Of a stretch of 56,293 bases of DNA, positions 34,718 to 43,340 are shown piece by piece. The position numbers and the translations under genes were made by a program. Location: contig DGYW01000071.1 of assembly GCA_002396805.1 (NCBI GenBank), positions 491-56,783 on the forward strand. The letters run 5' to 3'. This DNA comes from Firmicutes bacterium UBA4996 (GTDB taxonomy: Bacteria; Bacillota; Limnochordia; Darwinibacteriales; Darwinibacteriaceae). How positions within the stretch are numbered: the first letter of the stretch is position 1; every line of letters starts with the position of its first letter. The notes beneath the pieces were generated by a model that made no database searches, had not been told where the DNA came from, and worked only from the letters and a program-made list of their open reading frames with translations.

Positions 34718-34721
34718 GCAA

Positions 34722-36071
34722 ATGACAAAATTGTTCGGAACCGATGGAATTAGAGGTGTGGCGAACAAAGAACTAACGGCTGAACTGGCTCTAGCAGTAG
34801 GCAGAGCTAGTGCGTTGGTATTGGGTGAAGGTACTCCGGGCAAGTCTCTTTTGATCGGGAGAGATCCTCGTCTTTCTGGACAGATGCTGGAAGGGGCCTT
34901 GGTTGCCGGGATTACCTCCGCTGGTTTGGACGTTATTCTAGTAGATGTAGTGCCTACCCCTGCGGTGGCATTCTTGACCAAGACCCTAGGTTGTGCTGGC
35001 GGGATCATGATTTCGGCTTCCCACAATCCCCTGGAGGATAATGGGATCAAGGTTTTCGGTCCCCAGGGCTACAAACTCTCAGATGCGCAAGAAGAACATA
35101 TTGAAGAACTGATTTATGGTGATGATTATCCGCGGCCTATCGCCGGCGGTCTCGGCCGAGTGGATCATAAACCCGAAGCAGGTCAACTTTACATTCAAGA
35201 GCTAAAAAAGCAAGTACCCGTTGATTTATCTGGATTACACGTGGTTGTGGATTGTGCTAATGGTGCTACTGCAGGCTATGCTGCCCAATTATTCCGGGGA
35301 TTGGGGGCTAAAGTTAGTGCATTTTTTGATCAACCGAATGGAATAAACATCAACCACTTTTGTGGATCTACCTTTCCGGAAAAGATTAAAAGCCTAACAC
35401 AGGAAATGGGGGCCGATTTAGGCTTTGCCTTTGATGGTGATGGTGATCGGGTTTTAGCCGTGGATGAGCTAGGAAACTTAGTGGATGGTGATCACATCTT
35501 GGCCATCGTAGGTCTTCATTTACTGCAGAACGATCGCCTTCCTGCCAAAAAAGTAGTGGCAACAGCCTACTCCAACGGAGGCTTAAGACAAGCTTTTTTG
35601 GCTTGTGGAGGGGATGTACAATACGCCCCTGTTGGAGATCGTTTTGTTCTGGAAACCATGCTCCAGGAGGGCTGTATTTTAGGTGGCGAACAATCGGGTC
35701 ACATTCTCTTCTTAGAAAATTCCACAACCGGCGACGGCATGCTCACGGCCCTGAAGCTGTTGGAGATGCGAAAAATTCAACGGAAACAATTGGCTCAGTT
35801 AGCCCGGAGTATGGTGGTTTTTCCTCAACGTTTAGTTAATGTCCCTGTTCGAGATAAGAGGGGGTGGCAGGATAATCCCCAGATTCAAAGGGCAATTAAA
35901 GAAGCCCAAGAGTTGTTAGGACCTTTAGGACGTCTCTTTGTGCGGGCCTCTGGCACTGAACCTTTGTTGAGAGTTCTAGGAGAGCATCCTGAAGAACAGG
36001 TTCTGGAAGCCGCTGTGCAACTGGTGGTGCACGCAATAACTGCAGAGCAGGGGATTATCCATGTCAGTTAA
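34722..36071 (+). CDS. glmM: Phosphoglucosamine mutase
   Basis: GlmM interconverts glucosamine 6-phosphate and 1-phosphate on the way to UDP-GlcNAc and peptidoglycan. Its marks are LFGTDGIRGVANKELTAELA, the phosphoserine loop GGIMISASHNPLEDNGIK, the metal loop FAFDGDGDRVLAVD, the sugar-binding GGEQSGHILF, and the phosphate-binding VRASGTEPLLRVLGE. Length is 449 residues from ATG 34722. An in-frame ATG at 34704 lies inside cdaR and is less likely. It overlaps acpS by 11 bases. Confidence 0.96.
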   Translation: MTKLFGTDGIRGVANKELTAELALAVGRASALVLGEGTPGKSLLIGRDPRLSGQMLEGALVAGITSAGLDVILVDVVPTPAVAFLTKTLGCAGGIMISASHNPLEDNGIKVFGPQGYKLSDAQEEHIEELIYGDDYPRPIAGGLGRVDHKPEAGQLYIQELKKQVPVDLSGLHVVVDCANGATAGYAAQLFRGLGAKVSAFFDQPNGININHFCGSTFPEKIKSLTQEMGADLGFAFDGDGDRVLAVDELGNLVDGDHILAIVGLHLLQNDRLPAKKVVATAYSNGGLRQAFLACGGDVQYAPVGDRFVLETMLQEGCILGGEQSGHILFLENSTTGDGMLTALKLLEMRKIQRKQLAQLARSMVVFPQRLVNVPVRDKRGWQDNPQIQRAIKEAQELLGPLGRLFVRASGTEPLLRVLGEHPEEQVLEAAVQLVVHAITAEQGIIHVS

Positions 36072-36435
36072 GGGTTGTGGCGTGGATCTGATTGAGATCG
36101 CTCGTATAGCGAAGGCATTAAGAAAAGAGAGCTTCTGCCAGAAAGTCTATACTGCCTACGAACGGGACTACTTACATAATCGTCCTGTTCAATCTTGGGC
36201 CGCACGATTCGCCGCTAAAGAAGCAGTCATGAAGGCCTTAGGTCGTGGATGGCAGCAAGGCGTAGCTTTCCATAATGTGGAGATTCGCTCCGATTTATGG
36301 GGAAAACCCACTGTCCATTTGCTAAATGAGGCCCAGGACGTAGCGAACGAGTTGGGTGTTACTCACTTCACCTTAAGCTTATCTCATAGTAAAGAATTGG
36401 CCATCGCCTATGTTATTGCCTTAGGGGAGGACTAA
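36061..36435 (+). CDS. acpS: Holo-[acyl-carrier-protein] synthase
   Basis: AcpS transfers 4'-phosphopantetheine from CoA to apo-ACP for fatty acid synthesis. The signature blocks are GCGVDLIEIARIAKAL with the metal-binding Asp and WAARFAAKEAVMKALGRG with Glu and Lys. HFTLSLSHSKELAIAYVI closes the protein. Length is 124 residues. The ATG lies within the end of glmM, and the gene ends two bases before nnr. The same order is common in Bacillota, so operon membership is likely. Confidence 0.95.
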   Translation: MSVKGCGVDLIEIARIAKALRKESFCQKVYTAYERDYLHNRPVQSWAARFAAKEAVMKALGRGWQQGVAFHNVEIRSDLWGKPTVHLLNEAQDVANELGVTHFTLSLSHSKELAIAYVIALGED

Positions 36436-36437
36436 TC

Positions 36438-37961
36438 ATGCAGGTTGTAGTAACCGGACAGGAAATGCAGCTAATAGAGGGGCAAGCAAGGGAGAGACTC
36501 GGCGTTTCTCCCTTGTTACTCATGGAAAACGCCGGAAGTAGGATTGTGGAAGTCCTCAAACAAGAATATGGACCTGTGCAGAACAAACGAATCCATATCT
36601 TGGCGGGCATGGGCAACAATGGTGGCGACGGTCTGGTGGTTGCCAGACAGCTTCTGCTCTTGGGAGCCCGACCCAAGGTGTATCTAGTTGGTAATTTGCA
36701 AAAGTCCAGTCCTGAACACAAAGTAAACTTAGAGATCTTGCGTAAGCTAGGGATAGATGTTATTCATGCAGAGCTAGGTCAACTTGCCAAACTCAAGTTT
36801 AGCTTAAACCTGGCAGATCTCATAGTTGACGCTCTCTTTGGGACGGGCTTCAAGGCCAATTTAGGACCGGAGCTGGCAGCTCTGATAAACTTGGTGAACG
36901 ATTTGGGACAACCTCTGGTAGCGGTTGATGTCCCTAGTGGCGTAAATGCCTGCACAGGCCAGGTTGAACACACTGCCTGTCGAGCTGATCTTACGATTAA
37001 CCTGGGGTTTTTAAAAACTGGATGCCTTCTTCATCCAGGTCAAGCCTATGCTGGAAAGAATATAGTAGTGGATCTGGGTTTTCCACTGGACTTTTCCTCT
37101 AACATCCACCGCTATCTTTTGGGACAGGAAACTTTAGACCTATTGCCGCCTCGAGTGCCTTGGGGGCATAAGGGTACCTTCGGACATACCTTGGTTGTAG
37201 GTGGTTCGCAGGTGTATGTGGGGGCGCCAGCCTTAAGCGGATATGCGGTGCTACGAGGTGGCGGAGGGATGACTACTGTGGCAGTGCCTCAGGGGATTGT
37301 GCCTCGTTTTCAAGCAGATGAACTGATCGTGAGCCCCATAGCCGACAATTCAGAAGGGAATCTTGGTGTGAATAGCCTACCTCAGCTTGTAAAGCTACTT
37401 GAGCATAAGGATGCCTTGGTGGTGGGACCAGGTCTAGGCAGTCATCCGGAAACAATTAGCATGGTCCAAGAATTGCTCCGGCGCTGGAGCGGACCAACAG
37501 TCCTCGATGCCGATGCCCTTAAAGCTTTAACCGAAGAGTTTCTTAACTCGCTTCCCGACTCCCAGCGTCGGCAGTGGATTATTACGCCCCATCCGGGGGA
37601 AATGGCCCGTCTCATTCGGAGCGATGCTTCCCGAGTAAACGCCAATAGGCTAGCAGTGGCAGTAGACTTTGCTAAAAAGTGGGGGCTCAACGTAGTTTTA
37701 AAGGGTGCCCCCAGTATCATCACTGATGGAGAGAAAACTTATATTAACTCAACTGGCAATCACGGTCTGGCCACGGCCGGAACAGGTGATGTGTTAGCGG
37801 GATTAATCGGTGCTTTGCTTGCCCAGGGCCTCCAGCCCCTAGAGGCTGGGTGTGTGGGAGTTTACGCCCATGGTGCCGCAGCCGATTTGGTGGCTCGCCA
37901 AGGTGCCCGGGGTCTAATTGCCAGTGATTTGCTGAATAAGCTACGAGAGATTTTGTCTTAA
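36438..37961 (+). CDS. nnr: Bifunctional NAD(P)HX epimerase/dehydratase
   Basis: This fused repair enzyme restores damaged NAD(P)H hydrates. The N-terminal epimerase (about 1-215) shows QLIEGQARERLGVSPLLLME, the AGMGNNGGDGLVVAR loop and VDALFGTGF. The C-terminal ADP-dependent dehydratase (about 225-507) has KGTFGHTLVVGGS, ALVVGPGLGS, WIITPHPGEMARL and GTGDVLAGLIGALLAQG. Length is 507 residues, normal for the fusion. ATG 36438 has GGGGAGG upstream. Confidence 0.95.
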   Translation: MQVVVTGQEMQLIEGQARERLGVSPLLLMENAGSRIVEVLKQEYGPVQNKRIHILAGMGNNGGDGLVVARQLLLLGARPKVYLVGNLQKSSPEHKVNLEILRKLGIDVIHAELGQLAKLKFSLNLADLIVDALFGTGFKANLGPELAALINLVNDLGQPLVAVDVPSGVNACTGQVEHTACRADLTINLGFLKTGCLLHPGQAYAGKNIVVDLGFPLDFSSNIHRYLLGQETLDLLPPRVPWGHKGTFGHTLVVGGSQVYVGAPALSGYAVLRGGGGMTTVAVPQGIVPRFQADELIVSPIADNSEGNLGVNSLPQLVKLLEHKDALVVGPGLGSHPETISMVQELLRRWSGPTVLDADALKALTEEFLNSLPDSQRRQWIITPHPGEMARLIRSDASRVNANRLAVAVDFAKKWGLNVVLKGAPSIITDGEKTYINSTGNHGLATAGTGDVLAGLIGALLAQGLQPLEAGCVGVYAHGAAADLVARQGARGLIASDLLNKLREILS

Positions 37962-37978
37962 GGATGGAGTGTTAGAAC

Positions 37979-39094
37979 ATGAGTAGGCTCACCCGATCTG
38001 TCTGGGCCGAAGTTAGCCTTGACCACATCGCCTATAACGTGCAACAGTTTTGCAGTCTACTGGGTCCCAATTGTCAATTAATGGCGGTGGCTAAGGCTAA
38101 TGGTTATGGCCATGGTGCTCTAGAAACAGCCTACACCATGATTGCCAATGGAACGAATTGGCTTGCGGTGGCTCTTCCAGAAGAGGGAGTGCGTTTGCGA
38201 CGGGGAGGTATCACGGCCCCGATCCTAGTGTTGGGAGCAGTAGGTGCTGATGAATTAGAGGTTTGTGTGGTTCAGGATTTGGCGGTCACGGTTTTTGAAC
38301 CTCATATTGCCAGACTGTTGTCTGAAGCAGCCGTCAAGTGGCAACAGCCAGCTAAAGTCCACATCAAGGTAGACACCGGCATGGGTAGACTCGGTCTCTT
38401 ACCTGAGGATTTTCTAGAATTAGTTGAATTAGTTCAGGAATTGCCTGGTTTGGAGATTCAGGGTGTATTCACCCATTTCGCGCGGGCAGACGATCCGGAT
38501 TTAGAGTATACTAAATGGCAGTGGGAACGCTTTGAGCGGGTGCGCCAGGACTTAGCGCTCAGAGGCATCCATGTTCCATATTTCCATGCGGCCAACACTG
38601 CTGGGGCAATGTTTTTCCCCCCTTCTCGTTTGGATTTGGCCCGGGTTGGCTTGGGGCTATATGGTCTTTATCCTGATCAGCGCCGTCCCATAGATTTGCT
38701 TCCAGCGCTGAGCTTAAAAACCAAAGTGGCGTTTGTTAAGCGAGTACCAGCCGGAAGTGCCCTCAGCTATGACAGTACCTATGTGACCTGGAAAGAAACG
38801 TCCATCGCAGTTTTGCCCATCGGATATGCAGATGGGCTCGCGCGCAGCATGAGTAATAAAGGGAAGGTTTTGATTCAAGGAACACGCTGCCCCATAGTTG
38901 GTCGAGTCACAATGGATCACACATTAGTAGAGGTGGGAGATCTTCCAGTGCATATTGGGGATGAAGTAATCTTGATCGGCTCGGACGGTCAAAAAGAGAT
39001 TACTGCTGATGATTGGGCCACATGGATGGGCACAATTAACTACGAGGTGACCAGTCAGCTGAGTGCCCGGATTGAGCGAGTCTACATAACATAA
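37979..39094 (+). CDS. alr: Alanine racemase
   Basis: Alr makes D-alanine for peptidoglycan using PLP. The PLP Lys is in LMAVAKANGYGHGALE near residue 40. VHIKVDTGMGRLGLL and GVFTHFARADDPD follow, and the catalytic Tyr is in LSYDSTYV. C-terminal features include IAVLPIGYADGLAR and VGRVTMDHTLVEVG. Length is 371 residues. GGATGGAG precedes the ATG. It ends the cell-envelope run that begins with cdaA. Confidence 0.96.
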   Translation: MSRLTRSVWAEVSLDHIAYNVQQFCSLLGPNCQLMAVAKANGYGHGALETAYTMIANGTNWLAVALPEEGVRLRRGGITAPILVLGAVGADELEVCVVQDLAVTVFEPHIARLLSEAAVKWQQPAKVHIKVDTGMGRLGLLPEDFLELVELVQELPGLEIQGVFTHFARADDPDLEYTKWQWERFERVRQDLALRGIHVPYFHAANTAGAMFFPPSRLDLARVGLGLYGLYPDQRRPIDLLPALSLKTKVAFVKRVPAGSALSYDSTYVTWKETSIAVLPIGYADGLARSMSNKGKVLIQGTRCPIVGRVTMDHTLVEVGDLPVHIGDEVILIGSDGQKEITADDWATWMGTINYEVTSQLSARIERVYIT

Positions 39095-39133
39095 AACCCG
39101 TTCTAGAACATAGGATTCCAAGGGGGATCTTTC

Positions 39134-39961
39134 TTGAATAAATATGGTCTAGTAATTCTCATCTTGCTTATTCTGGCATTCGGGGTCCGGGCTCAAGAAC
39201 GGGTTGTTTTTCAGATGGGCGATCCGCCTGGGGATGATTGGGGTGCTGGAGATCTACGCTACCCAAGACACCAGGTGTTTGTGTCGGGCCTTTTCGATCT
39301 GCGAAAATTCGTAGTGGTAGAGGAACAAAAATACGTCTGTTTCGACTTTCAATTTACCACCATTACCAATCCCTTCGGAGCACCAGAAGGGTATTTTCAC
39401 CAACGCCTAGAAGTCTATCTTGATACTAGCTATCCGGGGGGTAAAGAGGATATAGTTTTTGCCCAACATGAACTGAAGACTTCTCCCGATTATGGCTGGG
39501 AAGTCCGTTTGGCTGTGGCGCCCTTTGAAGAGAGTTATCTAGAGTATTCCACACCTAATCAGCAAAGACGGGTGACTGAAGGTATTTCTTCTTACGTTCA
39601 ACCCGATGGTAAGACTATTAGGGTTCAGGTTTTGAAAGAGTTGCTGCCCGAAGCTAATCGTTCATGGAGGTATTACGTCTTGGTAGGCTCCTTCGATGGT
39701 TTGGCTGAGGGATTTTGGCGCGATCTTGGGATTAATCCATGGGATGTGGGTGGTGAGGGAGCCCCTATCTTTGATTTACTAGCACCAAGGTGGGGGTTGC
39801 GCAGTCAAAAACACCAGTTGACTAAGGGTGTATTACATCCCGTTGGTCCAGGCTGGGGAGGGAATCTCCCCTGGTTGCTAATTTGTCTGGTTGCTGCTTT
39901 GGCTGTGGGTGCTGTTTTTTGGGTGATTTATTTGTGGAGGTGGCTTCATGCACGAAACTAG
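39134..39961 (+). CDS. Exported, membrane-anchored glucodextranase-type DOMON-like protein
   Basis: This is a 275-residue surface protein: signal peptide (1-20), a beta-rich domain (about 22-235), one C-terminal transmembrane helix (about 247-269) and a basic tail. The domain reads DPPGDDWGAGDLRYP, SGLFDLRKFVVVEE and TNPFGAPEGYFHQRLEVYLD. It matches the DOMON-like module found at the end of glucodextranases and related alpha-glucan enzymes. Here it stands alone without a catalytic domain, so sugar or heme binding is inference. The start is TTG 39134 after AGGGGGA. It overlaps the next gene by 14 bases. Confidence 0.78.
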   Translation: MNKYGLVILILLILAFGVRAQERVVFQMGDPPGDDWGAGDLRYPRHQVFVSGLFDLRKFVVVEEQKYVCFDFQFTTITNPFGAPEGYFHQRLEVYLDTSYPGGKEDIVFAQHELKTSPDYGWEVRLAVAPFEESYLEYSTPNQQRRVTEGISSYVQPDGKTIRVQVLKELLPEANRSWRYYVLVGSFDGLAEGFWRDLGINPWDVGGEGAPIFDLLAPRWGLRSQKHQLTKGVLHPVGPGWGGNLPWLLICLVAALAVGAVFWVIYLWRWLHARN

Positions 39962-40358
39962 TATGCAAGACGTTTTTGAGTTGTATCAGCAGCAGGTTGC
40001 CTTACTTTCTAGCGCTCAAAAAGAAAAGCTCTGTACCGCTTTTGACGAGGGTATGGAACCTTTTGTAATTGGATGCGCTATTTTACGAGCTAAACAGGAG
40101 CAAAGGCGTAGTCGCGAACGTGGAAGGGACAAGCGGGTCTCCTTTAATTATATCTATCGCATTATTGAAGATTGGCTCAATCACGGTATTACTACTGAAG
40201 ATCGTTTCTTCGCCTATTGGTCCGCAGTAAACGAAGACCAAAATTCAACTGGAAGGGGGCGTGAGCGTGGACAAGCTAAGGAGAAAATTACCAGGGAAGA
40301 TTTCACCTATACACAACCGAAGCAAGATCTCAGTTTCTTCACCTTCTTGGATGATTGA
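39948..40358 (+). CDS. DnaD-domain primosome-like protein
   Basis: This is a 136-residue protein with a single DnaD/DnaB_2-type domain, the C-terminal half of Bacillota helicase-loading proteins. DVFELYQQQVALLSSAQKEK opens the domain. YIYRIIEDWLNHGITTED is the characteristic YxxxILxxW motif. No N-terminal winged helix is present. The tail is charged. ATG 39948 follows GGAGGTGG. It is paired with a DnaC/DnaI-like ATPase, which supports a role in loading the replicative helicase. Confidence 0.75.
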   Translation: MHETSMQDVFELYQQQVALLSSAQKEKLCTAFDEGMEPFVIGCAILRAKQEQRRSRERGRDKRVSFNYIYRIIEDWLNHGITTEDRFFAYWSAVNEDQNSTGRGRERGQAKEKITREDFTYTQPKQDLSFFTFLDD

Positions 40359-41091
40359 CTATGGTCTGCGACGTAGTTTTTTTAATAGAGAAATCTGTAC
40401 CGGCTGTGGCGAGATGATCAAGAAAAAGTACATGCTTCACCCTTTTCCCCTACCACCACCCTATGAAAAAGGCCACTGGCTAACGTCCGATTGCTCTTGT
40501 ATAAAAAAAGAGCTCTCCCAGGAGCGCCTAAATAGGAATATGATATTGATTACGCGCAATGTTAATCCTCTACCACCCGGTTTGCGTCAGCATACTTTTG
40601 AGACTTTCAAGGTTAGCGGCTTCAACCGCACTGGTTTTGATGCTTGTTGCACTTTCGTCCGCAATTTTGGGAAGGTTGAAGGTGGTCAAGGTCTGCTCTT
40701 ACTGGGGAGCTCGGGTACGGGCAAGACCCATTTGGCTGCAGCCATCGCTAACAGCCTGAAAGACCACTACTCTGTAGTTTTTGCTCATATGCCCACACTC
40801 TTAGACAGAATGCGTACTACCACAGTGCCCTTGGAGCCTTTGCTGAGTGCAGATTTATTAGTCCTAGACGATATAGGAAGTGAGCGAGAAACGGGCTGGA
40901 CTATGGAACGCCTGCTAATTATTGTAGATGGTCGTTTAACCAATCTCAAACCAACCGTCTTTACCACTAATTATGATATTGTTGATTTGGAGAAAAGAGT
41001 TGGCATGAGGGTGGCTTCTCGCATTCTTGGCCATAACGTTCAACTACTCCTTGAAGGACCGGATTGGCGTTTAACTCGGCTTAACAACTAA
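40267..41091 (+). CDS. DnaC/DnaI-like AAA+ ATPase
   Basis: This is an AAA+ protein of the helicase-loader group. Walker A is LLLLGSSGTGKTHLAAAIAN, Walker B LLVLDDIGSE, sensor I VFTTNYDI, and the C-terminal Arg is in MRVASRILG. Upstream of the ATPase is a Cys cluster (CTGCGEMIKKKYMLHPF, then DCSC) that may bind zinc. The start is uncertain. GTG 40261 or 40267 fits the SD GGAAGGGGG but overlaps the preceding gene by about 92 bases. ATG 40351 overlaps it by only 8 but has no SD. I give 40267. The stop lies at the foot of a terminator. Confidence 0.82.
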   Translation: MDKLRRKLPGKISPIHNRSKISVSSPSWMIDYGLRRSFFNREICTGCGEMIKKKYMLHPFPLPPPYEKGHWLTSDCSCIKKELSQERLNRNMILITRNVNPLPPGLRQHTFETFKVSGFNRTGFDACCTFVRNFGKVEGGQGLLLLGSSGTGKTHLAAAIANSLKDHYSVVFAHMPTLLDRMRTTTVPLEPLLSADLLVLDDIGSERETGWTMERLLIIVDGRLTNLKPTVFTTNYDIVDLEKRVGMRVASRILGHNVQLLLEGPDWRLTRLNN

Positions 41092-41816
41092 AGGATCTTG
41101 CTTAGAAAAGCTTGGGTCCTTTTTTGTTTCGGATTGGCAAAGAGCTCATTAGGGTGCCCTTCCTCCACAATGACTCCTTCGTCCATGAAAATCACGCGGT
41201 CTCCCACTTCTTTGGCGAAACCCATTTCATGGGTAACTACAATCATGGTTCGACCCTCTAGAGCGAGCTGCTTCATTACTTCCAAAACTTCTCCAATCAT
41301 TTCGGGATCCAAGGCGGAGGTAGGTTCATCAAAAAGAAGCACTTCAGGATCCATAGCTAACGCACGGGCAATAGCCACCCGCTGCCTCTGACCTCCCGAA
41401 AGCTCATCTGGAAAACTACGGGCTTTCTCTTGCAATCCCACCTGCCCAAGTAGCTCTAAACCGCGTTTTTCAGCGAGGGGTTTAGCGGTCGAATGCACTA
41501 AGCGGGGAGCTAGGGTGATGTTGTCGATCACTTTTAAATGGGGAAAGAGGTTGAAGTTTTGAAAGACCATGCCCATTTCTTGCCGAATTTTCAGCAGATT
41601 ACTTTTGGGGTCTACTAGTTCACCCTTAAAGTAAATTGAGCCGTTAGTAGGTTGCTCCAAATAATTGAGGCAACGCAGTAAAGTGCTTTTGCCACTACCG
41701 GAAGGACCAATGATCACTACAACTTCTCCCGCGTCGATCTGCACAGAAACCCCTTGCAAAACTTGTAACTTGTCGAATGATTTATAAAGCTCTCGGACTT
41801 CCAGAATCTTAGGCAT
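41088..41816 (-). CDS. glnQ: Polar amino acid ABC transporter, ATP-binding protein
   Basis: This is the ATPase of a GlnQ-like amino acid importer. Walker A is IGPSGSGKSTLLRC, the Q-loop region MGMVFQNFNLFPHL, the signature DELSGGQRQRVAIARAL, Walker B VLLFDEPTSALDPE, and the H-loop VVTHEMGFA. Length is 242 residues. Its ATG overlaps the permease end by 8 bases. The last codons lie inside the terminator of the convergent DnaC-like gene. Exact substrate is unknown; glutamine, histidine or arginine types look alike. Confidence 0.93.
   Translation of the reverse strand: MPKILEVRELYKSFDKLQVLQGVSVQIDAGEVVVIIGPSGSGKSTLLRCLNYLEQPTNGSIYFKGELVDPKSNLLKIRQEMGMVFQNFNLFPHLKVIDNITLAPRLVHSTAKPLAEKRGLELLGQVGLQEKARSFPDELSGGQRQRVAIARALAMDPEVLLFDEPTSALDPEMIGEVLEVMKQLALEGRTMIVVTHEMGFAKEVGDRVIFMDEGVIVEEGHPNELFANPKQKRTQAFLSKIL
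41091..41126 (+). terminator. Terminator of the DnaC-like gene, inside glnQ
   Basis: A 7-bp outer stem (AAGGATC with GGTCCTT, one wobble) and a 4-bp inner stem (GCTT/AAGC) carry the loop AGAA and are followed by TTTTTT. It begins at the stop codon of the plus-strand gene and lies in the last codons of glnQ. Confidence 0.7.
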
Positions 41817-42465
41817 GGGGTGTCATCCTTCTTTCTAGGTAATCTACCAAACGGGAAACAGTAAAAGTCATGACGAAAAAGATCAGGGCTACCGCGGTCC
41901 AAATCTCAAAGGGCCTGAACGTCCGTCCAATAATAATTTGACCTTTACGCACTAATTCTTCTAGGGCAATGACCGATACTAAGGAAGAGTCCTTTAATAA
42001 AGCGATGAATTCATTACCTAGGGGCGGGATAATGCGCCGGAAAGCTTGGGGAAGAATAATGTGACGCATGGTCTGGTAGTTACTCAGACCAAGGGAAGAT
42101 GCAGCCTCCCATTGGCCCTTGTCAATGGATTGGATGCCAGAGCGGACAATCTCGCCAACATAGGCACCACTATTGATACTCAAGGCCAACACCGCAGCCA
42201 CATACGCGGGAATGGGACGTTGAATCAAGCTAGGCAGCCCATAAAAAACAATAAAAGTCTGCACTAACAGTGGTGTGCCCCGAATTACATCGATATAGAT
42301 GGCAGCGAGCATACGGAGGGGACCTTTCGAAAGACGAGCGATCCCAGTAAGAGTACCTAAAATGATTCCAAAAAAGACAGCGATGCTAGTGAGCTGTACC
42401 GTTAGTTTTGCCCCTGTAAGTAGCACGGGCAGTGAACTCCAGATTAAATCCCAACGAAAATCCAA
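41809..42465 (-). CDS. Polar amino acid ABC transporter, permease
   Basis: This is the membrane subunit of the importer, 218 residues with about five membrane helices. The N-terminal LLTGAKLTVQLTSIAVFFGI is typical of His/Glu/Gln/Arg permeases, and the EAA loop is EAASSLGLSNYQTMRHIILPQA. The start is TTG 42465, after AAGGGGT. It follows the binding-protein gene across an attenuator-type hairpin and overlaps glnQ. Confidence 0.93.
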   Translation of the reverse strand: MDFRWDLIWSSLPVLLTGAKLTVQLTSIAVFFGIILGTLTGIARLSKGPLRMLAAIYIDVIRGTPLLVQTFIVFYGLPSLIQRPIPAYVAAVLALSINSGAYVGEIVRSGIQSIDKGQWEAASSLGLSNYQTMRHIILPQAFRRIIPPLGNEFIALLKDSSLVSVIALEELVRKGQIIIGRTFRPFEIWTAVALIFFVMTFTVSRLVDYLERRMTPHA

Positions 42466-42484
42466 AATGGTTTACCCCTTCCCC

Positions 42485-42515
42485 AAGAAAAGGTGCGCAA
42501 CCCTCGTTACGCACC
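42485..42515 (-). terminator. Attenuating hairpin between binding protein and permease genes
   Basis: A 10-bp stem (42492-42501 with 42506-42515, one wobble) and 4-base loop are followed on the minus strand by TTTTCTT. Placed after the binding-protein gene, it probably lets that protein be made in excess over the membrane subunits. Confidence 0.75.
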
Positions 42516-42545
42516 CTAACAGTTTAAGCTGTGGTTTGAATCTGT

Positions 42546-43301
42546 CTATTGAGCCCCAAACCAGTTCTGATAAATTTTATCATAAGTTCCGTTTTCATGC
42601 AATTGGGTTAGTGCCCCATTGATTTTCTCTAAAAGCTCAGTATTCTTTTTGTTGAGGGCAATCCCGTAGAACTCATTGTCCGCAACAGGTCCCACATGTT
42701 TGAGAGGAGCTTGGGGATTAGCTTCTAGGTAGGCATTGGCAACCGGCAGGTCCAAAATAACCACATCGGCCGCACCGATTATCACTGCCTGCATTGCATC
42801 TGTCACAGTATCAAAGCGGGAGACACCTTTTAGACCACCGGCATCCTGCAAATCACTGGCCTCGAAGTCCCCAGTTGTACTGATCTGCACTGCAGCAATC
42901 TTTCCTTGGAGATCATCTAGGCTAGCGATGTTTTGCACATTGCTTTTTGTCACAATGGTAAGTACGGATTCGAAATAAGGATCTGAGAAGTTTACGCTAG
43001 CGGCACGCTCTTCTGTGATTGTGATACCGGCAATTGACACATCATAATTATTGTTTAATAAGGCGGGAATAAGACCATCCCAGGAGATGTTGTCGATTTT
43101 TACTTCCATACCTAGCTCTGCGCCAATTGCTTTGATTAATTCCATATCAAAGCCTAAGAGTTCGCCAGTCTTTTCGTCTACGAACTCAAAGGGCATAAAG
43201 CCGGCCTCTGTAGCAACTCTTAGTACTCCAGCACCCCAAGCCACAGTTGAAGCAGCCACAACTAAAACAACGGTTAGTATGAACACAGGTAATTTTTTCA
43301 C
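42546..43301 (-). CDS. Polar amino acid ABC transporter, solute-binding protein
   Basis: This is a family 3 extracellular binding protein. A signal peptide spans residues 1-24 (LPVFILTVVLVVAASTVAWG), with no lipobox Cys. The mature part shows LRVATEAGFMPFEFVD, LLGFDMELIKAIG, NNYDVSIAGITITEERAASV and the hinge NKKNTELLEKINGALTQL. Length is 251 residues from GTG 43301, which has GAGG upstream. The frame is open further upstream to 43358, but only this start leads straight into the signal peptide. It is the first gene of the importer operon. Confidence 0.93.
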   Translation of the reverse strand: MKKLPVFILTVVLVVAASTVAWGAGVLRVATEAGFMPFEFVDEKTGELLGFDMELIKAIGAELGMEVKIDNISWDGLIPALLNNNYDVSIAGITITEERAASVNFSDPYFESVLTIVTKSNVQNIASLDDLQGKIAAVQISTTGDFEASDLQDAGGLKGVSRFDTVTDAMQAVIIGAADVVILDLPVANAYLEANPQAPLKHVGPVADNEFYGIALNKKNTELLEKINGALTQLHENGTYDKIYQNWFGAQ

Positions 43302-43340
43302 CAAAAACAGCCTCTTTTCTAAGTAAGTTAAGGTGAGTTT

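Noticed and set aside
34655..35050. 131-residue minus-strand open frame over cdaR/glmM
   Set aside because: Shadow of glmM; low-complexity composition and no SD.
39101..39108. Palindrome TTCTAGAA after alr
   Set aside because: Only 8 bases with no partner site, T-run or promoter context; likely chance.
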